Source: an uncultured Oscillospiraceae bacterium
GTDB taxonomy: Bacteria; Bacillota; Clostridia; Oscillospirales; Oscillospiraceae
Direction of reading: 5' to 3'
NCBI GenBank assembly: GCA_934546685.1
Contig: CAKTEB010000046.1
Location: forward strand, 1 to 18,305
DNA length: 18,305 bases
In this document: piece after piece, positions 7,264 through 14,275 of the stretch
How the letters are laid out: every line of letters begins with the position of its first letter
Numbering within the stretch: position 1 is the stretch's first letter
Notes under the pieces: model-generated
What the model saw: the letters and a program-made list of their open reading frames with translations, nothing else
Told to the model about the DNA's origin: nothing
Database searches by the model: none
Position numbers and translations under genes: made by a program

Positions 7264-7914
7264 TCAGTCCGTTCCAAAGTTCCAGCCCGGTGCCCATGTA
7301 TCATAGGGCTGCGGGGGATTCGGCTCATCTCTTGGCATAATGACATCCGGCCCATACCGGAAGAAGGCGTGGAAATCCTCCATTCCAGCCCGGTGCACCT
7401 TGGTCATGTCCTCCTCTGCCACCTTGCCGAAGTCGTCGAAATAGTCGTTGCGGAATACCGGGAAGATCCGGCAGCGCCATACCTTCCAAGCCCCGTCCTC
7501 ATAGATGAACTCATAGGCGTATTTGCTGTAGGCCCAGGTACCGGCCCGATTTGCCGCCACGCCCTCAAAGCCCGGGGACAGGAATACCGCTCTGGCCGTC
7601 TGGAGATCTTCGGCGATCTCAATGACCGGGGTGGTGGTGGAGTGAATGAACATGGCGCCGCCTTTCATATTCTCCGCGTCGTCGGGATGACGGACCACGT
7701 CATGCCAAGGATTGTTGTATTCAAGATTCTTATGTCCGGTGGTATTTCCCCAGGGCATCTCGTGGCGGATATCCTCCCGCTTGGACCACTGGCGGAAATA
7801 GCGCATCTGCAGGGCGCAGTTGTGCTCAAAGCAGTAGTTGGAAACCAGGTTGCGGATCTCATCGGCAGCCTGGAGCTTCTTGTACTCGTGGTACATCTCA
7901 TCGTAGGTCATCAT
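7264..7914 (-). CDS. NTF2/SnoaL-like protein, paralogue 3 (operon gene 2)
   Basis: A 216-residue NTF2-like protein. Landmarks: HEMPWGNTTG (51-60), TTTPVIEIAEDLQTARAVFLSPG (93-115), EFIYEDGAWKVWRCRIFPVF (135-154) and the C-terminal PPQPYDTW (200-207). Tyr27 and His91 occupy the positions I align with BaiE Tyr30 and His83, the same pair as in the solo paralogue at 2302, so this is the best candidate for the catalytic member of the operon. Like all four paralogues it lacks the BaiE Asp106 equivalent, having Gly in the SPG motif. The upstream gene's TGA is part of a GAGGAGG site 7 bases before the ATG, so translation is probably coupled. A second ATG directly follows the first. Substrate unknown. 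Confidence 0.8.
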   Translation of the reverse strand: MMTYDEMYHEYKKLQAADEIRNLVSNYCFEHNCALQMRYFRQWSKREDIRHEMPWGNTTGHKNLEYNNPWHDVVRHPDDAENMKGGAMFIHSTTTPVIEIAEDLQTARAVFLSPGFEGVAANRAGTWAYSKYAYEFIYEDGAWKVWRCRIFPVFRNDYFDDFGKVAEEDMTKVHRAGMEDFHAFFRYGPDVIMPRDEPNPPQPYDTWAPGWNFGTD

Positions 7915-7926
7915 ATCGCCGCCTCC

Positions 7927-8583
7927 TCAATAGCCGTAGCCCACTTCCAGGTCAAAGTTATCATAGGGCTTCGGCGTAGCCGGATGCCCCAGAGGATACT
8001 GATTGTCCTTGTGGAAGCTCCAGAGATACCGGGCCGTGGGGCCCCGGTCCGCGTGATACTGCGAAAATGCCGCCTGGGTCAGCTTGGGCATGTCATACCA
8101 GGGCGTCTCATAGTCCGCCTCCAGCAGCGGGAATACCGCCATATGCCAGATCTTCCACTTGCCGTCCTCCAGGCGGAAATCCACCGCCAGCTTTGTCCAG
8201 TACCAGCGGCAGTTTATCTCGCCGTCTTTTTTGTCGGTGCGGATTCCCTGAGAGAACCAGGCGCCCCGGGCGGTTTTCACGTCAGTGGCTACTTCAATGA
8301 CCGGGGTACTCAGCGCGTCGATCAGCAGGTCGCCCTTTCTCGCCTCCAGGTCATCGTGGGCGGGGCACTCCTCGGCAAAATACCGGCGGACGCTGTCCTT
8401 GCCGTCGTATACGCCCCATGGCTGCTCCAACCGGGCATCCGGCGCATCGGACCAGATTGCCAGAATGTCGTCGGTACGCCGTGCCGTTTGCAGCATGCAG
8501 AAGCGCCCGATCAAATTTTGGCAGGCGCGCTCCGCCATTTTCGCCTCCAGCAGCCGTTCCAGTTCAAAAGTGCTGATTTCCAT
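7927..8583 (-). CDS. NTF2/SnoaL-like protein, paralogue 2 (operon gene 1)
   Basis: A 218-residue NTF2-like protein opening the minus-strand operon. Landmarks: EQPWGVYDGKDS (53-64), TPVIEVATDVKTARGAWFSQG (93-113), DFRLEDGKWKIWHMAVFPLL and the C-terminal PKPYDNF. It has Phe28 and Asp89 where paralogues 1 and 3 have Tyr and His, so it may be a structural partner or use an acidic residue instead. I place the start at ATG 8583, because GGAGG lies 10 bases upstream; the ATG at 8604 has only an AT-rich sequence before it. The transcript likely begins near 8612 from the promoter at 8619-8647. The divergent neighbour is the ABC importer. Confidence 0.8.
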   Translation of the reverse strand: MEISTFELERLLEAKMAERACQNLIGRFCMLQTARRTDDILAIWSDAPDARLEQPWGVYDGKDSVRRYFAEECPAHDDLEARKGDLLIDALSTPVIEVATDVKTARGAWFSQGIRTDKKDGEINCRWYWTKLAVDFRLEDGKWKIWHMAVFPLLEADYETPWYDMPKLTQAAFSQYHADRGPTARYLWSFHKDNQYPLGHPATPKPYDNFDLEVGYGY

Positions 8584-8593
8584 CTGGACATAA

Positions 8594-8598
8594 CCTCC
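8594..8598 (-). promoter_or_regulatory. Ribosome binding site deciding the operon gene 1 start
   Basis: Minus-strand GGAGG, 10 bases before ATG 8583. The alternative in-frame ATG at 8604 lies upstream of this site and has none of its own, so the shorter protein is favoured. Confidence 0.75.
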
Positions 8599-8618
8599 AT
8601 TCATTTCGATATAAATAT

Positions 8619-8647
8619 ATTATAAGGAATTCGTTATGAAATCACAA
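8619..8647 (-). promoter_or_regulatory. Sigma-A-like promoter of NTF2-like operon
   Basis: Minus strand: TTGTGA (8642-8647), 17-base spacer, TATAAT (8619-8624). It is a near-consensus match, ending about 36 bases before the chosen start codon. An ATTTCGAT box lies just downstream and another touches the -35 element. Confidence 0.75.
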
Positions 8648-8683
8648 TTTCGATTTATCATAAGGGCATTCCTTCAAAGTCAT

Positions 8684-8715
8684 GCTGCTGCAATTCTATT
8701 TTGCAGCAGCTTTTT
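8684..8715 (+). terminator. Terminator-like hairpin inside the divergent region
   Basis: GCTGCTGCAA (8684-8693) pairs with TTGCAGCAGC (8701-8710), loop of 7, then five T's: a textbook intrinsic terminator on the plus strand. No plus-strand gene ends here. It lies upstream of the importer promoter, so it may insulate that promoter or be left over from a lost gene. Core and loop nearly match the hairpin at 2026-2056. Confidence 0.7.
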
Positions 8716-8860
8716 GGCGCATTTCGGGCGTTTTTCACAGCATAGCGCCGCAATCGCTGTCATTTCGTATCAGAAGTTTCACATTTCAGCGTCTCTCCTC
8801 CGCATTTTCAACGGTTTGTATTTCGATATTGCGATTATATTAAATTTATAAAAACAGCAG

Positions 8861-8889
8861 TTGAATATTTCGATAAGTTATACTATAAT
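8861..8889 (+). promoter_or_regulatory. Sigma-A-like promoter of ABC importer operon
   Basis: TTGAAT (8861-8866), 17-base spacer, TATAAT (8884-8889). The spacer contains an ATTTCGAT box, so a bound regulator there could block polymerase. Predicted transcription start near 8896 gives a leader of about 55 bases. Confidence 0.75.
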
Positions 8890-8938
8890 GTCCATAGATT
8901 TCAGTGGTCTTTTGGCAAATGTGCCAGAATGCCAGATT

Positions 8939-8943
8939 GGAGG
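8939..8943 (+). promoter_or_regulatory. Ribosome binding site deciding the ATPase start
   Basis: GGAGG, 8 bases before TTG 8952. The ATG at 8904, in frame further upstream, has no such site and would begin only a few bases after the predicted transcription start. Confidence 0.8.
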
Positions 8944-8951
8944 TATCCAAA

Positions 8952-10490
8952 TTGTCCGAAGCGAAAACCATTATCCAATGCCAGGACATCACCAAGATCT
9001 TCCCCGGCGTCAAGGCACTGGACGGCGTGTCCTTCGACATCCGAGAGGGCGAGGTCCACTCCCTGTGCGGCGAAAACGGCGCGGGAAAATCCACCCTTAT
9101 TAAGGTGCTCACCGGCGTCCATGCCCCCGATGGCGGTCAATATCTCATCGACGGACAGGAGGTCCACCTGAAAAACACCCAAGAGGGCATCGCCCTGGGT
9201 GTCTCCTGCGTCTATCAGGAGCTGTCCATCGCGCCCCAGCTGGATGTAGCCAAGAACCTGTTCATCGGCAATCTTCCCATGAAGGGCGGCCTGGTAGATC
9301 ACAAGACACTCTATCGCCGCACCGCCGAGATTCTGGGAGAGCTGGATCTCCACATCTCGCCCAAGGCCATCGCCGGAGACCTGTCCGTGGGCCAGCAGCA
9401 GATGATTGAGATCGGACGGGCTCTGACCCGAAACGCCCGGGTCATCATCATGGACGAGCCCACCTCCTCCCTGTCCGAGTCTGAGACCGAAACCCTGTTT
9501 GGGGTCATCAAGAAGCTCACAGACAAGAATATCGCCGTGGTGTATATCTCCCACAAGCTGGACGAGGTCATGTTCCTGTCAGACCGAATCACCGTGATCC
9601 GGGACGGCAAAAACATCGTCAGCAAGAATAAGGACGAATTTACCCAGGAGCAGCTGATCGCCAACATGATCGGCCGCCCGCTCCAGCACCTCTATCAGAA
9701 GGAGCCCGCCGAGATCGGCGATGTGATGCTGGAGGTCAAGGGCCTCACCCGAAAGGATGTCTTCGAGGATATCTCCTTCACCGTCCGCAAGGGCGAGGTA
9801 GTCGGCTTCTTCGGTCTGGTAGGCGCCGGCCGCAGCGAGATCATGCGTGCCATCTTCGGCGTAGACAAATACCAGAGCGGCGAAGTCATTCTGGACGGCA
9901 AGAAGCTCCGGGGCGGCGATCCGGCAGCGGCCATTGCCGCAGGCATCGGCTTCTGTACTGAGGATCGGAAGAAGGAGGGCCTGGCCCTGAAGCTGTCCAT
10001 TCTCCTGAATATGACCCTGGTGCGTCTGCCTCTGCTGTCCAAGCTGGGCGTCATCAACCGTCAAAAGCAGCGGGCCGCGGCCGACGAATATATGGAGTCC
10101 ATTTCCATCAAGGCCCCCTCGGTGCACCAGCTGGTGGGCAACCTCTCCGGCGGCAACCAGCAGAAGGTGGTCGTGGCAAAGTGGCTGATGATGAACCCCA
10201 AGCTGCTGATCGTGGATGAGCCGACCCGCGGCATTGATGTGGGTTCCAAATCTGAGATCTACGGTCTTCTGTCCGACCTTGCCAAGCAGGGCATGGCCAT
10301 TATTGTAGTTTCCTCGGAGATCGAAGAGATCATGGGTGTCTGCGACAGCGTAGTCACCATCTCCGAGGGCAAAAAGACCGCCCAGCTCACCATCACAGAG
10401 GATCTGACCCGGGAGCAGGTGCTCGCCTGCGCCTTGGGCAGCAAGCCCGATTGGGCGATGAGCACCGGAAAGGAGGGTGATGCGCAGTGA
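8952..10490 (+). CDS. CUT2-type sugar ABC transporter ATPase (RbsA/MglA-like)
   Basis: A 512-residue double-ATPase protein, the usual length for RbsA/MglA (about 500). The first half has Walker A GENGAGKST (40-48), signature LSVGQQQ and Walker B VIIMDEPTSSLSE. The second half has a degenerate Walker A (GLVGAGRSE), signature LSGGNQQ and Walker B LLIVDEPTRGIDVG. This asymmetry is normal in the family. It powers import from the cytoplasmic face. I choose a TTG start at 8952 because GGAGG lies 8 bases upstream and the family N-terminus then fits. Its TGA overlaps the next gene's GTG (GTGA), so translation is coupled. Substrates of this class are usually monosaccharides but include AI-2, polyols and purine nucleosides. 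Confidence 0.95.
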   Translation: MSEAKTIIQCQDITKIFPGVKALDGVSFDIREGEVHSLCGENGAGKSTLIKVLTGVHAPDGGQYLIDGQEVHLKNTQEGIALGVSCVYQELSIAPQLDVAKNLFIGNLPMKGGLVDHKTLYRRTAEILGELDLHISPKAIAGDLSVGQQQMIEIGRALTRNARVIIMDEPTSSLSESETETLFGVIKKLTDKNIAVVYISHKLDEVMFLSDRITVIRDGKNIVSKNKDEFTQEQLIANMIGRPLQHLYQKEPAEIGDVMLEVKGLTRKDVFEDISFTVRKGEVVGFFGLVGAGRSEIMRAIFGVDKYQSGEVILDGKKLRGGDPAAAIAAGIGFCTEDRKKEGLALKLSILLNMTLVRLPLLSKLGVINRQKQRAAADEYMESISIKAPSVHQLVGNLSGGNQQKVVVAKWLMMNPKLLIVDEPTRGIDVGSKSEIYGLLSDLAKQGMAIIVVSSEIEEIMGVCDSVVTISEGKKTAQLTITEDLTREQVLACALGSKPDWAMSTGKEGDAQ

Positions 10491-11512
10491 GCAAGCAGAC
10501 TGTCAAATCTCAGGACACACGCTCCCTCTGGAGCCGGTTTATGAGCCTCAACGGCGCGGCCATGTTCATCGCCATGGTGATCATCAGCATTCTCTTTGAG
10601 ATTGTACTGACCATCACCAAGGGCAGCGCGGGCATGACCTTTATCTCCCCCGGCAACCTTTTCAGTATTCTCCGCCAGCAGGCCTACACCGGCATCATCG
10701 CCTTCGGCCTGACGCTGGTAATGATCACCGGCAACATCGACCTGTCTGTGGGCAGCATGCTGACCTTCCTGTGCTGCGTCTGCGCCAAGATCATGATGGG
10801 CACCGATAACGGTCTTTTAGGCATCTTTGGCACCATCGCCGCCGGCGCGGTCTGCGGCCTGGTCAACGGTGTGCTGGTAAGCTATGTAAAGCTCAACTCT
10901 TTTATCACCACCCTGGGCACCAGCTCCATCTTTACGGCGCTGGCCCTGCGAATCTCCGCAGGCACCGTCCTGGTGATTCCGGACAACTGTGATCCCCTGT
11001 TCCAGGCTGCGGGCACCAGCTCCTTCGGCCCGATACATATCCTGATTGTATGGTTTATCATTGTAGCTGTCGTTCTGGGTCTGCTGCTCAGCCGCACGGT
11101 TTACGGCCAGCAGCTCTATACCATCGGCTCCAATCCGGTGGCCGCCCGTTTCTCCGGCATCCGCGCCAAGCGCAATACCACCATCAGCTATGTGATCACC
11201 GGTCTGTGCGTAGGTCTGGCCGCCGTTCTCATGATGGCCAATGTCAAGAGCTCCAACCCTCAGGCCTCCAATGGCAAGGAGATGGAGATCATCCTTGCGG
11301 TGGTGCTGGGCGGCGTATCCGTCACCGGCGGCAAGGGCTCCGTCTGGAGCTCCATCATCGGCGTACTGTTCTACGGCATTCTGTCCGCGGGCTTTACGCA
11401 GTTGAACCTGTCCACCTATGTGCAGTGGGTCATCATGGGCATCATCATGGTCACCGCCCTGTCCATTGACGTGCTGAAAGAAAGGGGTGTCAAGCTGTGG
11501 AAAAAGAAGTAA
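10487..11512 (+). CDS. CUT2-type ABC transporter permease 1
   Basis: A 341-residue membrane protein of the BPD_transp_2 (RbsC-like) family. It has a cytoplasmic N-terminus, many hydrophobic segments, the family signature ITGNIDLSVGS near residues 79-89, and the late VTGGKGSVWSSIIG loop that contacts the ATPase. GTG start, with GGAGGG upstream and a 4-base overlap with the ATPase gene. Its 3' end overlaps the second permease gene by 16 bases. The two permeases are different proteins, so the channel is probably a heterodimer, as in AI-2-type and some other CUT2 systems, unlike the RbsC homodimer. Confidence 0.93.
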   Translation: MSKQTVKSQDTRSLWSRFMSLNGAAMFIAMVIISILFEIVLTITKGSAGMTFISPGNLFSILRQQAYTGIIAFGLTLVMITGNIDLSVGSMLTFLCCVCAKIMMGTDNGLLGIFGTIAAGAVCGLVNGVLVSYVKLNSFITTLGTSSIFTALALRISAGTVLVIPDNCDPLFQAAGTSSFGPIHILIVWFIIVAVVLGLLLSRTVYGQQLYTIGSNPVAARFSGIRAKRNTTISYVITGLCVGLAAVLMMANVKSSNPQASNGKEMEIILAVVLGGVSVTGGKGSVWSSIIGVLFYGILSAGFTQLNLSTYVQWVIMGIIMVTALSIDVLKERGVKLWKKK

Positions 11513-12495
11513 AGCGCAGCCGCGCCCAGACCGTCCGACTTATTAAGGACAACAACTCCGTGCTGATTCTGGCGATCCTGCTGGCTGTCTGCTTCCTGTT
11601 TGTGGACGGCTATGCCAACGGCTTTTACAACGTCGTTGTCTACTCCAGCATCTACGGCGTCATCTGCCTGGGCTTGGGCCTAGTCATGATCACTGGAAAC
11701 ATCGACCTGTCCGTGGGCTTCCAGGCCGGTCTGGCAGGCGTTACCACGGTGCTGAGCTTCAACGCCGTCTATGCCGCCACTGGCGGGAACTCCGTGCTCT
11801 CCCTGGTGGTGTCCATCCTCGTGGCACTGCTCACCGGCGCGGTAACGGGTCTCCTTAACGGCTTTGTGGTGGCAAAGATCGGCGTATCGCCCCTGATCGC
11901 CACCATCGCCACCAACTATCTCTTCAAGGGCCTGGTGTTTAACTTCGCCCAGAGCTCCTTCGCCCCCTCTGACGCGGACACGGTAAAGCTCATTGCAAAA
12001 ACCAAGATCTTCGATCTCAAATGGCTGACCCCCTCGGTGATCATCTTTGTGGTGATCGTGATCCTGCTGGGACTGTGGATGTACAAGACAAAATTCGGCT
12101 CCCAGCTCCATGTGGTGGGCGACAACCCTGAGGCCGCCTCCTATTCCGGCATCAGCGTGTCAAAAACTGTACTGATCACTTATATCCTCTGCGGCGTGCT
12201 GGCAGCAGTATCCGGCTTCCTGATGGTATCCTTCGATGGCTACACCATCTACACCCAGGGCAACTCCCTGTCCACCTTCCCCATCTCCTGCTGCGTCATT
12301 GGCGGCATCAAGATGGCGGGCGGCAAGGGCACCGTAGTCCATATGCTGTTGGGCGTTATCATCATGCGGGCCATCTCCACCATGATGAGCGTTATGTTCC
12401 TGAGCACCGATATGGTGAACCTCATCACCGGCATCCTGCTGGTGGCTGTGCTGATTATCGACCGCTTCACCAGCACCAAGTCCGCAGACGAATAA
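11497..12495 (+). CDS. CUT2-type ABC transporter permease 2
   Basis: A 332-residue second BPD_transp_2 permease. Signature ITGNIDLSVGF is near residues 65-75, and it has the GDNPEAASYSGI and AGGKGTV segments typical of RbsC relatives. It starts at GTG 11497 inside the end of permease 1, with AAGGGG upstream, so translation is coupled. Its stop codon abuts a 21-bp tandem repeat. With permease 1 it forms the membrane channel. Confidence 0.92.
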   Translation: MEKEVKRSRAQTVRLIKDNNSVLILAILLAVCFLFVDGYANGFYNVVVYSSIYGVICLGLGLVMITGNIDLSVGFQAGLAGVTTVLSFNAVYAATGGNSVLSLVVSILVALLTGAVTGLLNGFVVAKIGVSPLIATIATNYLFKGLVFNFAQSSFAPSDADTVKLIAKTKIFDLKWLTPSVIIFVVIVILLGLWMYKTKFGSQLHVVGDNPEAASYSGISVSKTVLITYILCGVLAAVSGFLMVSFDGYTIYTQGNSLSTFPISCCVIGGIKMAGGKGTVVHMLLGVIIMRAISTMMSVMFLSTDMVNLITGILLVAVLIIDRFTSTKSADE

Positions 12496-12536
12496 TTCTG
12501 TTGATTTTCCCGTCTATTCTGTTGATTTTCCCGTCT
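12495..12536 (+). repeat. Perfect 21-bp tandem duplication
   Basis: Two exact head-to-tail copies (12495-12515 and 12516-12536) of a 21-base unit beginning ATTCTGTTGATT. The first base is the last base of the permease 2 stop codon. It lies in the 98-base gap before the binding-protein gene. Likely replication slippage; a regulatory role is possible. Confidence 0.85.
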
Positions 12537-12555
12537 TGGGATCATCATAAACCCA

Positions 12556-12571
12556 GGAGGCTCTCGCCTCC
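12556..12571 (+). other. Intercistronic hairpin before binding-protein gene
   Basis: GGAGGC (12556-12561) pairs with GCCTCC (12566-12571) around a TCTC loop, with no T-tract. It lies 22 bases before the binding-protein ATG. Such a hairpin could protect the downstream mRNA, which would suit the higher demand for binding protein; this role is inference. Confidence 0.4.
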
Positions 12572-12593
12572 CCCGCTGAAAGGATGAAATGAT

Positions 12594-13688
12594 ATGAAAC
12601 TGCTCAAGAAACTCGCAGCCGCTCTGCTGGCCGTGTCCATGGTCGCCTCTCTGGCCGCCTGCGGCACAAGCTCCGGCTCTGACAAGGGTTCTGCCGCAGC
12701 CGCCTCTGACCAGGGCACCGCCCAGACCTCCGCAATCGCTCCCGCAGATAACGGTGAGGCTGCCGGTTCCACCGCTGCCGCTCCCGCCGGGGATGTGGAT
12801 GTCAACGCTGCCATGAGCGGCAAGACCATCGGCTATGTGACCATCACCAGCACTGCCCCCTGGGGCGGCCTGATTGGCACCAAGCTGGATGAATTTGTTA
12901 CCGCCGCTGGCGGCACCTGCAAGACGCTGGATGCTCAGACCGACACCGCAAAGATCGCTGAGTACTGCCAGCAGATGATCGACGCAAACGTGGACGCCCT
13001 GGTGATCTTCGGCGGCGACCCCAAGGCCAACTCCGACATCGCTAAGACTGCCGACGAGGCCGGCATCCCCGTCTTCATGGCTGCTCTGGATGTCTCTGAG
13101 GAGGGCCGTCAGTACGTCAAGGCCTGCGTGGGCCCCGACCAGAAGGCCATGTGCGAAGAGATTGGCAAGTACATCATTGACCAGAACGGCGCTGACGCCG
13201 GCTGCAAGGTGGTTCAGATCTCCGGCGTGCCCTTCCTGGATGACTACATCCAGCGTGAGGCGGGCTTTGCTGAGGCCATGAAGGGTACGAACTACGATGT
13301 GCTGGAAGCTGACTACGCTTACTCCAGCCGTTCCGACGCCAAGACCTTCATGGAGAACCACATCCAGGCTGAGGGTGACTCCATTAACATCGTCATGGGC
13401 TATGATGACGACCTGACCATGGGCGCTGTGGCCGCCATCGACGAGGCTGGCCTCACCGGCAAGATCAAGGTCTACTCCATCACCGGCCAGAACGACGCCA
13501 TCCAGGCTGTTGCCGACGGCAAGATGGAGCTCACCGTTATGAACCGTGCCGACGCCATCTCCCAGGAGCTGGTCAACGCCATGGCTGAGGTATTTACCAA
13601 CGGCACCACCGAGTACTATCACTACACCGAGCTCACCTACATCACCAAGGACAACGTCAATGACTACATCGGCAAGGGCGAGTTCTAA
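12594..13688 (+). CDS. CUT2-type periplasmic-binding-like lipoprotein
   Basis: A 364-residue lipoprotein: signal peptide with lipobox LAAC ending at Cys23, an Ala/Ser-rich linker to about residue 75, then a Peripla_BP_4 (RbsB-like) fold. Segments include KTIGYVTITSTAPWGG at its start, QMIDANVDALVIFGGDPKA, an IVMGYDDDLTMGAVAAIDEAG hinge region, and ITGQNDAIQAVADGKM. It delivers substrate to the importer encoded just upstream. AAAGGA lies about 10 bases before the ATG. The ligand pocket cannot be read reliably by eye; binding residues include aromatic and acidic side chains (Trp in TAPWGG, Asp in GYDDD). It is the last gene of the operon, followed by a strong terminator. Confidence 0.93.
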   Translation: MKLLKKLAAALLAVSMVASLAACGTSSGSDKGSAAAASDQGTAQTSAIAPADNGEAAGSTAAAPAGDVDVNAAMSGKTIGYVTITSTAPWGGLIGTKLDEFVTAAGGTCKTLDAQTDTAKIAEYCQQMIDANVDALVIFGGDPKANSDIAKTADEAGIPVFMAALDVSEEGRQYVKACVGPDQKAMCEEIGKYIIDQNGADAGCKVVQISGVPFLDDYIQREAGFAEAMKGTNYDVLEADYAYSSRSDAKTFMENHIQAEGDSINIVMGYDDDLTMGAVAAIDEAGLTGKIKVYSITGQNDAIQAVADGKMELTVMNRADAISQELVNAMAEVFTNGTTEYYHYTELTYITKDNVNDYIGKGEF

Positions 13689-13730
13689 TTGATGCTTTCA
13701 GGGGTGCTGCTGAACGCCCCCACTAAAAAG

Positions 13731-13778
13731 GACGAGATTTGGAGACCCATTGGGTTTCCAAATCTCGTCTTTTGTTTT
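13731..13778 (+). terminator. Strong terminator of the ABC importer operon
   Basis: Long near-perfect stem: 13731-13749 pairs with 13751-13769 apart from one G-U. It is followed by TTTTGTTTTATT, 43 bases after the binding-protein stop. Confidence 0.93.
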
Positions 13779-13804
13779 ATTGGTCGCTAAATTCTCCACT
13801 ATTC

Positions 13805-14275
13805 TTACGTCAGCACAACTCTCAGGGTAAACACCCCATTCTCCGCGTCAAAGGCGCAGATTCCCTGGTGTTTTTCCGCAATGGTCCGGATGCTTCGGCA
13901 GCCATAGCCGTGTCCGTCCCGCTGGGCCCTGGGAATCCCATCCTGCAAGACCACCTCTCCGGCGTAGGGATTGGTGATCTCGATAAGCAGCTTATTCTGC
14001 CGAACGCCGCAGTAGAGGGAGATCTTCCGCTGTTCCTTTGGCAGCTGTGCCACCGCGCCCAGGGCATTCTCCAGGCCATTGGAGAGGATAGCGCAGAGCT
14101 CCGTATCGCTGATGCTCAGCTTCTGGGGCAGCGTGGTCCGGACCTCCAGCACCGCCCCGCACTGCTCCGCCTTTCCAGCGAAGGACGAGCACAGCAGATT
14201 CACCAGCTCATTTTCACAGTAGCGCTTGGGCGTCACGGCCTCCAGATCGGAGCGAATCTTCTGATGGCGGTAAGA
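13805..14275 (-). pseudogene. GHKL sensor histidine kinase, C-terminal fragment
   Basis: The minus-strand frame encodes the ATP-binding half of an AgrC/VirS-type GHKL kinase. It has the RYCENELVNLLCSSF linker helix, the N-box SNGLENALGAV, and the G-box DGHGYGCRSI, ending in FTLRVVLT. The N-terminal membrane sensor and the full phospho-acceptor His segment are missing; only a broken YRHQKIRSDLE remains near 14270. Beyond that the sequence is unrelated, and the nominal ATG at 14317 has no ribosome binding site and follows a stop by a few codons. It is a truncated remnant, cut where an Ig-like gene fragment begins on the other strand. Confidence 0.75.

Larger units (their letters stand above)
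8603..8874 (+). promoter_or_regulatory. Array of ATTTCGAT boxes between divergent operons
   Basis: Exact ATTTCGAT occurs at 8603-8610, 8647-8654, 8820-8827 and 8867-8874. Partial copies sit at 8721 (ATTTCGGG) and 8762 (ATTTCGTA). All are on the plus strand. The first pair brackets the minus-strand promoter and the last pair covers the plus-strand one, the final box lying in its spacer. Intervals within the pairs are 44 and 47 bases. Six ATTTCG hexamers on one strand in 272 bases is far above chance. They are probably sites for a regulator of both operons. Confidence 0.6.

Noticed and set aside
6652..8625. A 657-residue plus-strand frame antisense to the NTF2-like operon.
   Set aside because: It covers three well-supported genes with ribosome binding sites and family motifs. 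The frame is open only through codon bias and has no start signal.
8636..8851. A 71-residue plus-strand frame in the divergent intergenic region.
   Set aside because: It has no ribosome binding site, runs through the terminator-like hairpin, and overlaps the operator boxes and minus-strand promoter.
8603..8874. CRISPR-like or phage attachment repeats, considered for the repeated ATTTCGAT boxes.
   Set aside because: The boxes are only 8 bases with irregular spacing, and they coincide with promoters, so operators are a better explanation.
12249..13622. A 457-residue minus-strand frame across the end of permease 2 and the binding-protein gene.
   Set aside because: It is antisense to two clear ABC transporter genes, low in complexity, and has no ribosome binding site.
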